A DNA stretch of 64,000 nucleotides from Myxococcota bacterium (GCA_041389495.1 JAWKRT010000002.1:1116001-1180000); one strand, 5' to 3'; counted from the stretch's first letter, positions 15,523 through 24,646 are shown. The notes: a model not told the origin generated them from the sequence alone. Numbers and translations are program-made.

Positions 15523-16701
15523 ATGGTCGACTACCACCCGTACTCGGACGCCATCAAGGACGACCCCTACCCGGTGTATCGCCGGATGCGCGACGAGCGG
15601 CCCGCCCTCTACCTCGAGGAGTACGACTGCTGGTTCCTGTCGCGGTTCGAGGACATCTGGTCCGTCAACTCGCGCTACCGCGCGCTCGACTCGTCGCGCG
15701 GCACGACGCCCGGCCAGCTGCTGATCGGCACCGAGGCGGTGAACCCGGCGCTCACGTCGATGGACCCGCCCGCGCACTCGAAGTACCGCGGCCTGATCAG
15801 CCCGGCGTTCAAGCCGAACGCGGTGAAGGCGCTCGAGCCGGTGGTGCGCGAGCGCGCGCGCTCGCTCGCGCGCGGACTGCGCGAGACGGGCGGGATCGAC
15901 GTCGTGCGCGACTTCGCCGCGCAGGTCGCGATCCGCGTCGTGTGCGAGCTCGGCGGGACGCGCTTCGAGGACAAGGACCGCATGCTCGCGTGGTCGAACG
16001 CGATCATGGAGCGCGAGGACGGCCACCGCGGCATCACCGACGCCGGCCACCAGGCCGCGCGCGAGATGTTCTCGTACTACTTCGAGTACGTGAAGGAGAT
16101 GCGCGCACAGCCCCATCGGTGGAAGGGGCTGCTCGGCGTGCTGCTCGGCACCGACCTCGACGGCGGCATGTCGGACGCGACGATCGCCTCGTACCTGTGC
16201 CTCGCGCTGATCGGGGGCACCGACACGTTCCCCAAGGCGTTCGCGAGCCTCGTCTGCCGGCTGCGCGAGAGCCCGGATCAACGCCGCGTGCTCGCTGCCG
16301 ACGCCGCCGCCATTCCCGACGCGTTCGAGGAGGCGCTGCGGCACACCACGCCGACGCAGATGCTCGGCCGCACCCTCGCGCAGGAGATCGAGCTCCACGG
16401 CGAGACGCTCCGGCCCGGGCAGAAGGTGATGTTCCTGTTCGCGTCGGCCGGCCGCGACGAGCGCGAGTTCCCGGAGCCCGACCGCTTCGACATCGCACGC
16501 AGGCGCGAGCGCACGATCGCGTTCGGGCACGGCCCGCACGTCTGCCTGGGCATGCACACGGCGCGGCTCGAGGCGCGCATCGCGCTCGAGGAGCTGCTCG
16601 CCGTCGCGCCGGAGTACGAGCTCGATCTCGCGCGCGCCGAGCGGCTGCGCACCGAGTTCGTCCAGGGGTTCACGAGCCTTCCGCTGGTCGCACGAGGCTG
16701 A
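15523..16701 (+). CDS. Cytochrome P450
   Basis: A soluble bacterial P450 of 392 residues, the usual length for class I enzymes. The N-terminus has the YHPYSDAIKDDPYPVYRRMRDE substrate-recognition region. The I-helix oxygen-activating motif reads LIGGTDT, the K-helix ExxR is in FEEALRHTTPTQML, and the haem-binding loop is FGHGPHVCLGMHTARLE with Cys341 as the iron ligand. It hydroxylates a small hydrophobic substrate using electrons from a ferredoxin/reductase pair that is not encoded here. The ATG at 15523 is used, with AGGAG about 12 bp upstream, rather than the ORF extension to 15331, which is Arg-rich and not P450-like. Probably monocistronic, or followed by the outer-membrane protein gene 70 bp later. 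Confidence 0.95.
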   Translation: MVDYHPYSDAIKDDPYPVYRRMRDERPALYLEEYDCWFLSRFEDIWSVNSRYRALDSSRGTTPGQLLIGTEAVNPALTSMDPPAHSKYRGLISPAFKPNAVKALEPVVRERARSLARGLRETGGIDVVRDFAAQVAIRVVCELGGTRFEDKDRMLAWSNAIMEREDGHRGITDAGHQAAREMFSYYFEYVKEMRAQPHRWKGLLGVLLGTDLDGGMSDATIASYLCLALIGGTDTFPKAFASLVCRLRESPDQRRVLAADAAAIPDAFEEALRHTTPTQMLGRTLAQEIELHGETLRPGQKVMFLFASAGRDEREFPEPDRFDIARRRERTIAFGHGPHVCLGMHTARLEARIALEELLAVAPEYELDLARAERLRTEFVQGFTSLPLVARG

Positions 16702-16771
16702 GGCCGGGCGGGGGCGTCACACGTCCGGGCCATCGATGGATGGGGTCGCGGACGGGGAACGGGGAGCGAGG

Positions 16772-17800
16772 ATGTCGAGGATCTCGAAGCGTCGCGTCAC
16801 GATCGTGCTTGCGCTGTGGGGGGTGGTCGTCGCGGGGGGCGCGTCGGCCGCCGACGGCTGCGACGACTGGACGTTCCTTCCGGACTTCAACTGCGCCGAG
16901 CGGAGCCCGCGGCCGAGCAACGCGTTCGGCCCGATGGGCATGCCCTACCTGTTCGAGGATCCGCACATCACGTCGGGCCTGAACTTCGTGTACGTCCGGC
17001 ACGAGCTGCCGGAGAACGGCGCGTTCCTCGGCGGAACGGTGAACGTCGCCGCACTCCAGATCCGGCTCGCGCTCACCGACCGGATCGCGTTCATCGCCAC
17101 CAAGGACGGCGTCACGATCTTCCGGCCGGACAATCCGATCGTGCAGGACGACACGGGCTTCATGGACATGACGGTCGGTCTCAAGGCGTCGCTCGTCGAC
17201 ATGCCCGAGCACGACTTCATCCTGTCCGGCGCGCTCCGCTACGAGATCCCGCTCGGCAACGACGAGATCTTCCAGGGCTACGGCGACGGTGTGATCATCC
17301 CGTCGGCGACCTTCCGCTGGGGCCTCGGTGCGCTCGGGCTCGAGAACGCCAACGTCGTCGCCGGCCTCGGCGGCCAGGTTCCCATCGACGGCAAGGCGAA
17401 CAGCCAGTCGATGTTCTGGAACTTCCACATCGACTACGGCTTCGAGGTGACGAACTCCGCCGTGAAGTACGTGGTGCCGTTCCTCGAGGTCAACGGGCTC
17501 CACTACACGAAGGGCGGCGACGGCACGAACCCGATCCATCTGTCGAAGGCGGCGGGCGGCGGGACGCTGACGCTCGCGACGGCGCAGGCCGCGCTCGCCA
17601 CCGGGCCGTTCGAGGGCGCCGACGTGGCGAACCTCGGATCGCCCAACATCGCCGGTCACGACCTCGTGACCTTCGGCGGTGGCATCCGGCTGCCCACGAA
17701 GTGGGGCGTGTCCTTCGGCGTGATGTACGAAGCCGCCGTCTCGGAGCGCGACGACATCTACGATCGCCGGCTCACCGCGATGGCGACCTGGGAGCTCTAG
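16772..17800 (+). CDS. Outer-membrane beta-barrel protein, unknown function
   Basis: A 342-residue exported protein with a clear signal peptide (basic SRISKRR, hydrophobic core, cleavage after GGASAAD). The mature part alternates hydrophobic and polar residues in many predicted strands (TSGLNFVYVRHELP, ALQIRLALTDRIAFIATKDG, FILSGALRYEIPLG, GVSFGVMYEAAVSERDD) and ends RLTAMATWEL, as transmembrane beta-barrels do. It resembles uncharacterised MetA-pathway or DUF-type outer-membrane proteins, and I do not assign a ligand. The ATG at 16772 follows GGGGAGCGAGG; an upstream ATG at 16736 would add a non-signal extension. Its place 70 bp after the P450 could mean shared transcription and a role in uptake of a hydrophobic substrate (inference). 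Confidence 0.75.
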   Translation: MSRISKRRVTIVLALWGVVVAGGASAADGCDDWTFLPDFNCAERSPRPSNAFGPMGMPYLFEDPHITSGLNFVYVRHELPENGAFLGGTVNVAALQIRLALTDRIAFIATKDGVTIFRPDNPIVQDDTGFMDMTVGLKASLVDMPEHDFILSGALRYEIPLGNDEIFQGYGDGVIIPSATFRWGLGALGLENANVVAGLGGQVPIDGKANSQSMFWNFHIDYGFEVTNSAVKYVVPFLEVNGLHYTKGGDGTNPIHLSKAAGGGTLTLATAQAALATGPFEGADVANLGSPNIAGHDLVTFGGGIRLPTKWGVSFGVMYEAAVSERDDIYDRRLTAMATWEL

Positions 17801-17843
17801 CCGGGCTCCACGAAACGCAGAACGGGTTCGAAGCGAGCAGCAG

Positions 17844-19568
17844 CTACCCCTGGCTCGACGAAAGCGGCGCAGGCGATCGGAGCATCGCCTGCGCCGCACG
17901 CGCTCCGTCGATCGCCGCGCTCATGATGCCGCCCGCGTGGCCCGCGCCCTCACCGGCCGGGAACAGGTTCGCGAAGCCCTCGGCGCGGAAGGTGCGCGCG
18001 TCGCGCGGCAGGCGGACGGGCCCCGAGCTGCGCGACTCGACGCCCACGAACATTCCCGCGTCGCTCGCGAAGCCCGGGATCTCGCGGTCGAAGCGGCCGA
18101 GCGCGCGCCGCAGCGCGTCGGCGATCCAGCCGGGCAGCAGCGCGTCGATGCGCGCCGGCACCGCGCCGAGCTTGTAGCTCGTCGCGCGCAGCGCGCGGCT
18201 CGCGCGGCCGGCGAGGAAGTCGTCGACGCGCTGTGCGGGCGCGGCGAACCCGCCGCCGCCCGCCTCGTAGAAGCGCGCCTCGAGCTCCTCCTGGAACGCG
18301 ACGCCCGCGAACGCGTCGTCGCCCGCGAGCCGCCGCGGGTCCACCGTCACCACGATGCCCGCGTTCGCGAAGGGCGACGAGTGGCGCGAGTTGCTCATGC
18401 CGTTCGTGCACAGGAGGCCCGGCTCGGAGACGGCGGCGACGATCTGTCCGCCCGGGCACATGCAGAAGCTGTGGACGCCCGGCGCGGCGCCGTCGGCGCG
18501 CCGGACGAGCGCATAGTAGGCGGGGCCGAGCGCGTCCGACACCGCCGTGCGCGGCCCGTAGCGCCCTCGGTCGACGAGCTCCTGGGGGTGCTCGACGCGC
18601 ACGCCGAGCTGGAAGGGCTTCGCGACCGCGACGACGCCGTCGCGCACGAGCGCGCGCAGCGTGTCGCGCGCGCTGTGCCCGACGGCGAGCACGACGGCGT
18701 CGGCCTCGACGTCGCCGTGCGTCGTGCGCACGGCCGTCACGCGTCGATCCGCGTCGCCGGCCGCCGTGCGCAGCCCCTCGACGCGCACGCCGAAGCGGAA
18801 CGCGACGCCGAGCGCCTCGAGCCGCGCGCGCAGCCGCGGCAGCACGCGGTGCAGCACGTCCGTGCCGATGTGCGCGCGCGCGTCGAACGCGATCGCCTCG
18901 GGCGCGCCGCACTCGACGAGCGCGCGCACGATCGGCTCCTCGAGCGCGTGCTGCGTGCGCGTATAGAGCTTCCCGTCGGAGTAGGTCCCCGCACCGCCCT
19001 CGCCGAACAGCAGGTTCGCCTCGCGGTCGATCTCGTGCGTGCGCACGAAGCGCGCCACCGCGCGACCGCGCTCGCGCAGCGCCGGCCCCCGCTCGAGCAC
19101 GTCGACGCGCACGCCGTGGAGTGCGAGCACGTGTGCGGCGAAGACGCCGGCCGGCCCGCTCCCGACGACCACGGCGCGCCGCCCGCGCCAGCCGGGCTGC
19201 GCGTCGGCGACCTCGAGCCGCGCGGGCGGAGGGAGCTCGCGCGCGCGGTTCGCGGACACGGCGCGCGCGATCGCCGCGCGCGACGCCGAGCGGGCGACGG
19301 CGACGTCCGCGTGGACGACGAAGCGCAGCGCGTGCGCGCCGCCGCGCCGCCGCGCGTCGAGCGCCTTGCGCGCGACCCGCAGGTGCTCGACCTCGTGCGC
19401 GGCGATTCCGAGCGCCGCGGCGGCGCGCGCGCGGAGCGCGCTCTCCGGCTCGTCCGTGCCGAGCTCGAGCGCGAGCACGCGCAGGCGCGCGTCCGCATCC
19501 GCGTGCGCGCTCGCGGTGCGGTCGCGGTCGCCGGCGCGGTCGCGGAGTGCGTCGTCGTCGGGGGCCAC
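17844..19568 (-). CDS. FAD-dependent dehydrogenase (COG2509-like)
   Basis: A 574-residue flavoprotein of the uncharacterised FAD-dependent dehydrogenase group COG2509. An N-terminal alpha/beta domain (to about residue 105) precedes the Rossmann FAD motif VVVGSGPAGVFAAHVLALHGVRVDVLERG. Later come FGEGGAGTYSDGKLYTR, the second dinucleotide-linked VEADAVVLAVGHSARDT, CMCPGGQIVAA, and the C-terminal FAD-binding FPAGEGAGHAGGIMSAAIDGA. Homologues are cytosolic or membrane-peripheral and of unknown substrate. The GTG at 19568 has no Shine-Dalgarno but follows TATGCT by 9 bp, indicating a leaderless transcript. A perfect 14-bp hairpin lies within the last codons. Confidence 0.9.
   Translation of the reverse strand: MAPDDDALRDRAGDRDRTASAHADADARLRVLALELGTDEPESALRARAAAALGIAAHEVEHLRVARKALDARRRGGAHALRFVVHADVAVARSASRAAIARAVSANRARELPPPARLEVADAQPGWRGRRAVVVGSGPAGVFAAHVLALHGVRVDVLERGPALRERGRAVARFVRTHEIDREANLLFGEGGAGTYSDGKLYTRTQHALEEPIVRALVECGAPEAIAFDARAHIGTDVLHRVLPRLRARLEALGVAFRFGVRVEGLRTAAGDADRRVTAVRTTHGDVEADAVVLAVGHSARDTLRALVRDGVVAVAKPFQLGVRVEHPQELVDRGRYGPRTAVSDALGPAYYALVRRADGAAPGVHSFCMCPGGQIVAAVSEPGLLCTNGMSNSRHSSPFANAGIVVTVDPRRLAGDDAFAGVAFQEELEARFYEAGGGGFAAPAQRVDDFLAGRASRALRATSYKLGAVPARIDALLPGWIADALRRALGRFDREIPGFASDAGMFVGVESRSSGPVRLPRDARTFRAEGFANLFPAGEGAGHAGGIMSAAIDGARAAQAMLRSPAPLSSSQG
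17864..17897. terminator. Perfect 14-bp hairpin at the convergent gene ends
   Basis: GCGGCGCAGGCGAT (17864-17877), a 6-nt loop and its exact complement (17884-17897) form a very stable stem. On the minus strand it is followed by TTT. It lies 64 bp past the outer-membrane protein stop and inside the final codons of the FAD gene, so it may terminate transcription from both sides. Confidence 0.55.
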
Positions 19569-19577
19569 GGCGCGCGG

Positions 19578-19583
19578 AGCATA
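19578..19583 (-). promoter_or_regulatory. Leaderless-type -10 element of the FAD dehydrogenase gene
   Basis: On the minus strand TATGCT is followed by CCGCGCGCC and then the GTG start. The 9-bp gap leaves no room for a ribosome site. Confidence 0.45.
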
Positions 19584-19608
19584 TCCCGCCCCGCGTCGCC
19601 GCCGCGCT

Positions 19609-20559
19609 TCAGCGGGCGAGGGCGGCGAGCGCCTCGGCCGTGCGCTCCCACGTCGCGCCCGCGTCGGAGAGGGGTGCGGCGAGGAGATCGGTCATTCCCG
19701 CGTCCGCGTAGCGCGCGAGCGCGCCGGCGACGGCGCGCTCGTCGCCGACGATGCACGCGTCCGCGATGTCGTCGGTGCCGCCGAGCTCGACCATCCGCCG
19801 GTAGCGCGGGAGCTGCATGTACGTCGCGAAGTGCGCGCGCGCGGCGTCGCGCGCGCGCGCGGCGTCGTTCGTCACGAGCACCGGGACGACGCCCGCGATG
19901 CGCGGCTCGGGCCGGCCCGCGTCCTGCGCGGCGCGGCGGAGCTCGGGCGCGATCGCGCGCTCGATCGCGCGCGGCGGGCTCCACGTCGCGATCGTGCCGT
20001 CGGCGAGCGCGCCGGCCGCGCGCAGCATGAGCGGGCCGAGCGCGCCGACGAGCACGCTCCCGAGCGGGCTCGCGCCGGGCGTCCCGTAGATCGAGCCGAC
20101 GCGGAAGAGCTCGCCCTCGAACTGCACGAGGCCCGCGTGCTCGCGCTCGCCGGCCGGCGCGGCGCCCGCGCGCAGCGCCGCGTCGAGCACACCGAGGTAT
20201 TCGCGCACGTGCTGCGCCGGGCGCTCGTAGGCGAGCCCGTGCATCGCGATCACGGCCTCGTTCGAGCAGCCGATGCCGAGCTCGATCGGGCGCCCGATCG
20301 CGGCCTGCACGGTCGCGGCCTGGCGCGCGAGCGCGAGCGGGTGGAACAGGTAGGTCGGGATCACGGCCGTGCCGAGCGCGATCGCGCGCGTCGCGTCGCC
20401 CGCGGCCTGGATCGAGGCGAGCGCGTCGAGCGACCAAGGCAGGTAGGGCACCCACGCGCTCGCGAAGCCGAGCGCCTCGGCGCGCTGCGCGCGCGCGCGC
20501 ACCTCGGCGACGTCCGACCCGCCGCCCCACGTCTCGGAGACGAAGATCCCGATGCGCAC
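19609..20559 (-). CDS. LLM-class F420-dependent oxidoreductase
   Basis: The third luciferase-like oxidoreductase of the window, 316 residues, start VRIGIFVSETWGGGSDVAEV. Family landmarks are RAEALGFASAWVPYLPWSLDAL, IALGTAVIPTYLFHPLALARQA, ELGIGCSNEAVIAMHGLAYERP, SVLVGALGPLMLRAAGALADGTIATWS, and a C-terminal regulatory helix. This pattern is close to F420-dependent TIGR03564 proteins of actinobacteria and relatives. The GTG at 20559 is chosen because GGAGGA lies 7 bp upstream. The much longer in-frame extension to 21576 is antisense to the phosphotransferase gene and not coding. It is divergent from that gene across a 105-bp region with facing promoter-like elements. Confidence 0.9.
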   Translation of the reverse strand: MRIGIFVSETWGGGSDVAEVRARAQRAEALGFASAWVPYLPWSLDALASIQAAGDATRAIALGTAVIPTYLFHPLALARQAATVQAAIGRPIELGIGCSNEAVIAMHGLAYERPAQHVREYLGVLDAALRAGAAPAGEREHAGLVQFEGELFRVGSIYGTPGASPLGSVLVGALGPLMLRAAGALADGTIATWSPPRAIERAIAPELRRAAQDAGRPEPRIAGVVPVLVTNDAARARDAARAHFATYMQLPRYRRMVELGGTDDIADACIVGDERAVAGALARYADAGMTDLLAAPLSDAGATWERTAEALAALAR

Positions 20560-20609
20560 GCGCCTTCCTCCTGCCGCCGCACGCACCGGCTCGGGTGCGC
20601 GCTCCCGCC

Positions 20610-20639
20610 TTGCCCGGGCCGCGGCGCGCATGGTATCGA
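20610..20639 (+). promoter_or_regulatory. Predicted promoter for the phosphotransferase gene
   Basis: TTGCCC (20610-20615), an 18-bp spacer and TATCGA (20634-20639) precede the ATG at 20665. The overlapping complement TACCAT (20630-20635 on minus) could serve the divergent LLM gene. Confidence 0.35.
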
Positions 20640-20664
20640 CGGCGGCGCGCGAGAGGGGGAGCGA

Positions 20665-21735
20665 ATGCCGGGTGTGCCCGCGACCGCCGAGGACGTCGAT
20701 GCGCGCTGGCTCGAGGCCGCACTCGCCGCGCGCCACCCGGGCGTGCGCGTCGCGGGCGTCGAGCTCGTCGAGGCGCACGAGGCGACGAACGCGCACGCGC
20801 GTCTTCGCGTCGCGTACGAGGCGGACGCTGGATGCCCGGCGACGCTCTTCTGCAAGCTCCTGCCGACGCGGGAGCCGACGCGCGCCGCGATCGCCGCGAC
20901 CGGCATGGGCCTGCGCGAGGCGCTCTTCTACGAGCGGCTCGCGCACCGGCTCGCGCTCCGCACGCCGGCCGTGCACGCGGCGCTCTGCGACGAGGCGACG
21001 GGCGCCTTCGCGCTCCTGCTCGAGGACCTGCGCGCGACGGGCTGCACGATCTCGACCGGGCCGGAAGGCGTCGCGCCCGACGCGGCCGCGCGTGCGCTCG
21101 AGGAGCTCGCGCAGATGCACGCTCGCTATGCGAGCGCCGAGCGGCGCCGCGCCGAGGCCGGGTTCGTGCGCGCGCCCGACCCGCCGAGCGACTACGGCGT
21201 GACGCGTCTGCGCTACGGGCTCGACCACCACCGCGAGCGGCTCGCTCCCGCCTTCGCCGAGCTCGCCGAGCTCTACGTCGCGCGGCGCGACGCCGTGCAC
21301 GCGGCCTGGGAGGACGGGCCGCGCACCGTCGTGCACGGCGACACGCACGTCGGGAACCTCTTCGACGACGCCGGCCGCACGGGCTTCCTCGACTGGGGCA
21401 TCGTGCACGTGGGCACGCCGCTGCGCGAGGTCTCCTACTTCCTGACGATGGCGATGGCGGTGGACGACCGCCGCGCGCACGAGCGCGACCTGTGGCGCGT
21501 GTGGCTCGACGCCTTTGCGGCGAACGGCGGCGAGCCGATCGCGTTCGACGACGCGTGGCGCGCGCACCGCCTCCACGCCGCCTACACCGTGCCCGCGAGC
21601 TGTCAGGTCGTGACGTTCCCCGACGACGCCTCGCCGGCGCGCCGCGTGTTCGCCGACGCCTTCCTCGCGCGCGCCGAGGCCGCCGTCGAGGATCTCGAGG
21701 CGCGCGCCGCGCTGCGCGACCTCAAGGGGGTGTGA
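20665..21735 (+). CDS. Phosphotransferase, aminoglycoside/ecdysteroid-kinase-like
   Basis: A 356-residue kinase-fold protein distinct from the one at 632. It carries the canonical catalytic loop VVHGDTHVGNLFDD and the metal-binding GFLDWGIVHVGTPLREVSYFL. N-terminal lobe features are TLFCKLLP (ATP Lys) and LREALFYERLA. It resembles the ecdysteroid kinase-like/DUF1679 phosphotransferases that phosphorylate small hydroxylated molecules; the substrate is unknown. The ATG at 20665 has a purine-rich GAGAGGGGGAG site. Its 3' end overlaps the convergent MFS gene by 14 bp. Presence beside an LLM oxidoreductase parallels the set-up near 632-5556 and hints at processing of hydroxylated lipid-like compounds (inference). 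Confidence 0.87.
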   Translation: MPGVPATAEDVDARWLEAALAARHPGVRVAGVELVEAHEATNAHARLRVAYEADAGCPATLFCKLLPTREPTRAAIAATGMGLREALFYERLAHRLALRTPAVHAALCDEATGAFALLLEDLRATGCTISTGPEGVAPDAAARALEELAQMHARYASAERRRAEAGFVRAPDPPSDYGVTRLRYGLDHHRERLAPAFAELAELYVARRDAVHAAWEDGPRTVVHGDTHVGNLFDDAGRTGFLDWGIVHVGTPLREVSYFLTMAMAVDDRRAHERDLWRVWLDAFAANGGEPIAFDDAWRAHRLHAAYTVPASCQVVTFPDDASPARRVFADAFLARAEAAVEDLEARAALRDLKGV

Positions 21736-22978
21736 ACGCGTCGCGCGGCGGGCCGAGGCGCCGGACGAGGGCGACGAGCGGGAGTGCGGCGAGCGAGAGG
21801 GCGGCCATCGCGCCGAGCGCGAGCGGGTAGTCGAAGCGCGCCGCGAGCGCGCCGACCGTCCACGCCGACCACACGCTGCACAGGTTGATGCCGCCCATGT
21901 ACGCGCTGAACTGCGTGCCGCCGAGGCGCGGGTCGGTGATCTCCATGAAGAGCGCGTAGGCGCTCGCGGTGTAGATCCCGAACAGCAGGTACACGAAGCC
22001 GAGCGTCGGGAGCAGCAGCGCGCGCGGCACGCCCGCGCCCTGCGTCGCCGCGGCGGCGAGGGCCGCGACGCCGAGCGCGAGCACGCCGATCGCCGCGGCG
22101 AGCGCGTGCGCGCGATCGCGCGGGCCGTCCGACAGGCGGCCTCCGACGAGCGCGCCGATCGCCATGCACAGCACGCCCGGGCCCGCGAAGAAGGCGCCGA
22201 CGTCGGTCTTGTCGAGGCCGCGGTCGATCAGCAGCGGGCCGGCGACCGTGCCCGCCGCCTCCATCGCGGCGCCCGCGACGACGGCGATCGCGAGGCCGAG
22301 CCACGTCACGGGACGCCGCAGCACCTCGAGGAGCCCGCGCGCGAAGCGACCGAAGCGCTCGCGCGCGCTCCCGCCGACCGCGCTCGGCGCTTCGCGCGCG
22401 AGCCACACGAACGCGCTCGACGCCCACACCACCGCGACGAGCGCGAGCACGACCTCGCGCGCGCCGACCACCGCCTCGGCGGCGAGCGCGAGGCCGCCGA
22501 ACGCGGCGCGCCCGGCGAGCATGCCGAGCTGCATCCAGGCCGTGGTCGCGCCGCGCTCGCGGGCCGGCGTCGAGGCGACGGCGAGCGCGTCGATCGCGAC
22601 GTCCTGCGTGGCCGCCGCGAACGCGTGCGCGAGCAGCGCGACGAGCAGCAGGTCGTAGCCGGCGACGGGGTCGAGGCCGGCGATCGGGAGCAGCGTCGCA
22701 CCCATCGCGAGCTGCGCGCCCGAGATCCACGCGCGCAGCCCCGCGCGCCGCGGTCGCAGCGCGTCGACGAGCGGCGCCCACAGGAACTTGAAGGCCCACG
22801 GCAGCGTGAGCAGCGCGGACAGCTTCGTGACGTCGTCGATCGCGACGCCGGCGTCGCGCAGCCGCGTCGGCAGCGCCCACCACACGTAGCCGATCGGCGC
22901 GCCCTCGGTGAAGTAGAGCAGCGCGAAGAACGCGCGACGGCCGAGCGTGCTGGCGAGCGGGTCGGGGCGCCGCGGCAC
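21722..22978 (-). CDS. MFS transporter (AmpG/acetyl-CoA transporter-like)
   Basis: A 418-residue polytopic carrier with about 12 transmembrane helices. The N-terminal FFALLYFTEGAPIGYVWWALPTRLRDAGV and LPWAFKFLWAPLVDALRPRRAG match the AmpG/SLC33-like branch of the major facilitator superfamily. TQDVAIDALAV in helix 4-5 is the branch's characteristic motif. AmpG carries anhydro-muropeptides; other members carry unrelated substrates, so the cargo is open. The GTG at 22978 lies only 3 bp after the stop of the GNAT-nitrilase gene, so translation is probably coupled. Membership in that operon suggests import of the nitrilase substrate or export of its product (inference). Confidence 0.88.
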   Translation of the reverse strand: MPRRPDPLASTLGRRAFFALLYFTEGAPIGYVWWALPTRLRDAGVAIDDVTKLSALLTLPWAFKFLWAPLVDALRPRRAGLRAWISGAQLAMGATLLPIAGLDPVAGYDLLLVALLAHAFAAATQDVAIDALAVASTPARERGATTAWMQLGMLAGRAAFGGLALAAEAVVGAREVVLALVAVVWASSAFVWLAREAPSAVGGSARERFGRFARGLLEVLRRPVTWLGLAIAVVAGAAMEAAGTVAGPLLIDRGLDKTDVGAFFAGPGVLCMAIGALVGGRLSDGPRDRAHALAAAIGVLALGVAALAAAATQGAGVPRALLLPTLGFVYLLFGIYTASAYALFMEITDPRLGGTQFSAYMGGINLCSVWSAWTVGALAARFDYPLALGAMAALSLAALPLVALVRRLGPPRDAFTPP

Positions 22979-22981
22979 GCG

Positions 22982-24541
22982 CTAGACCGAGCGTCCCGTC
23001 CCGTCGTCGGCCGTCCAGTGGACGGAGTAGAGATCCTTGCGGCGGTCGGTCCAGGGGCGGACCGTGCCGTTCGCGCGGTTGCGCTGGAGCAGCTCGACGT
23101 CGACGTCGTGCACGAGCACCGTCTCGATGTTGGGCGTGCTCTCGGCGGCGATCGCGTCGCGCGCGAAGCCGACGTCGGACGGCGTGAAGATGCCGCACTG
23201 CGAGTAGTGGATGTCCGCGTTCTCGACCGAGGGCAGGTTGCCCGCGCAGCCCGCGATGGCCACGTAGCACTGGTTCTCGATCGCGCGCGCCTGCGCACAG
23301 CTTCGCACGCGCAGGTAGCCGAGCCGGTCGTTGGTGTTGAACGGGACGAACAGCACGTTCGCACCCTGGGCGACCGCGATGCGCGCGAGCTCCGGGAACT
23401 CGATGTCGTAGCAGACGAGCACCGCGATCTTCCCGCGATCGGTGTCCATCACGTTCACGCGGTCGCCGCCGCGCACGCCCCACCAGCGCGCCTCGTTCGG
23501 CGTCACGTGGATCTTGTACTGCCGGTCGATCGTGCCGTCGCGGCGGAACAGGAACGAGACGTTGAAGAGCCCGTCCTCCTCCTCGACGAACTGCGAGCCG
23601 CCGATCACGTTCACGTTGTACTTCATCGCGAGGTCGGACATGAGCTCGAGGTACTGCGGCGTGAACGCGGCGAGCTTGCGCGCCGCGAAGCCCGGCTGTC
23701 GCTCGTCGAGGAACGAGAGGAGCTGGGTGGTGAAGAGCTCGGGCAGGAGGACGAAGTCGGCGAGGTAGTCGCCCGCGGTGTCGACGTAGTAGCGGCACTG
23801 CGTCGCGAACTCCTCGAACGAGTCGATGCGCCGCATGAAGTACTGCACGAGCCCGATGCGCTGGTTCCAGACCGAGCGCAGGTGGCGGCCCGGGTTCGGG
23901 CGGTAGTCGAGGTTGCGCCACTCGAGGTAGGTCGCGTAGCCGCGCGACTCGACGTCGCTCGGCAGGTAGTCGGGAATCAGCCCCTGGAGCGCGAAGCCGT
24001 TCGCGAGCTGCGCGGTGAGGACCGGGTCGTACAGGCTGCGCTCGATCACGCGCTCGACGTACTCGCGCGCGGTCATGTCGTCGGCGTGGTCGCCGTAGCC
24101 CGGGATGCGGCCGCCGATGATGATGCGCCGCAGGTTGTGCTCGCGCGCCACCTGCTTGCGCGCCTCGTAGAGGCGCCGCGAGAGCCGGTATCCGCGGAAC
24201 TCGGGGTCGACCATGATCTCGATGCCGTACAGCGTGTCGCCGTCCGGATCGTGGTTGCGGATGAAGCCCGAGTCGGCGATCTCGCGCCAGCTGTGCCACG
24301 CATCGTAGTCGCCGAAGTCGACGATCAGGCTGCTCGACGACGCGACGACCTCGCCGTCGAACTCGATGCAGATCTGGCCTTCGGGGAAGGTCGCGAGCTG
24401 GCTCTCGACCTGCGCGCGCTCCCACGTCTGCGCGCCGGGAAAGCACTTCTCCTCGAGCGCGACGAGGGCGTCGAAGTCCTCGAGGCGGATCTTCCGCACG
24501 ACGAGCTTCGACTGGAAATCGTCGAGATCGAGGTCCTTCAC
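22982..24541 (-). CDS. Bifunctional GNAT acetyltransferase/carbon-nitrogen hydrolase
   Basis: A 519-residue fusion. Residues 10-210 form a GNAT N-acyltransferase domain (VRKIRLEDFDALVALEEKCFPG; acetyl-CoA loop near VDPEFRGYRLSRRLYEARK). Residues 225-505 form a nitrilase-superfamily amidohydrolase with a complete Glu-Lys-Cys triad: E268 in LLPELF, K343 in YKIHVTP, C377 in VCYDIEFPE. The pairing is a recognised family. Its members probably act on amide or amino-group metabolites in the cytoplasm, but the reaction is not established. The GTG at 24541 has a GAAGGGAG ribosome site 6 bp upstream. A TATGGT -10-like element lies about 64 bp upstream at 24605-24610. The downstream MFS gene is translationally coupled. 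Confidence 0.93.
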   Translation of the reverse strand: MKDLDLDDFQSKLVVRKIRLEDFDALVALEEKCFPGAQTWERAQVESQLATFPEGQICIEFDGEVVASSSSLIVDFGDYDAWHSWREIADSGFIRNHDPDGDTLYGIEIMVDPEFRGYRLSRRLYEARKQVAREHNLRRIIIGGRIPGYGDHADDMTAREYVERVIERSLYDPVLTAQLANGFALQGLIPDYLPSDVESRGYATYLEWRNLDYRPNPGRHLRSVWNQRIGLVQYFMRRIDSFEEFATQCRYYVDTAGDYLADFVLLPELFTTQLLSFLDERQPGFAARKLAAFTPQYLELMSDLAMKYNVNVIGGSQFVEEEDGLFNVSFLFRRDGTIDRQYKIHVTPNEARWWGVRGGDRVNVMDTDRGKIAVLVCYDIEFPELARIAVAQGANVLFVPFNTNDRLGYLRVRSCAQARAIENQCYVAIAGCAGNLPSVENADIHYSQCGIFTPSDVGFARDAIAAESTPNIETVLVHDVDVELLQRNRANGTVRPWTDRRKDLYSVHWTADDGTGRSV

Positions 24542-24646
24542 GCGGCGCTCCCTTCTCGCGCGACGTCGCGGGGAGAGTGGGCTCTCGCGGTCGCGCGCGA
24601 TGCGACCATAGCGCGCGAGTGATTCCGGGTGCGGAAGCGCGGTGCT

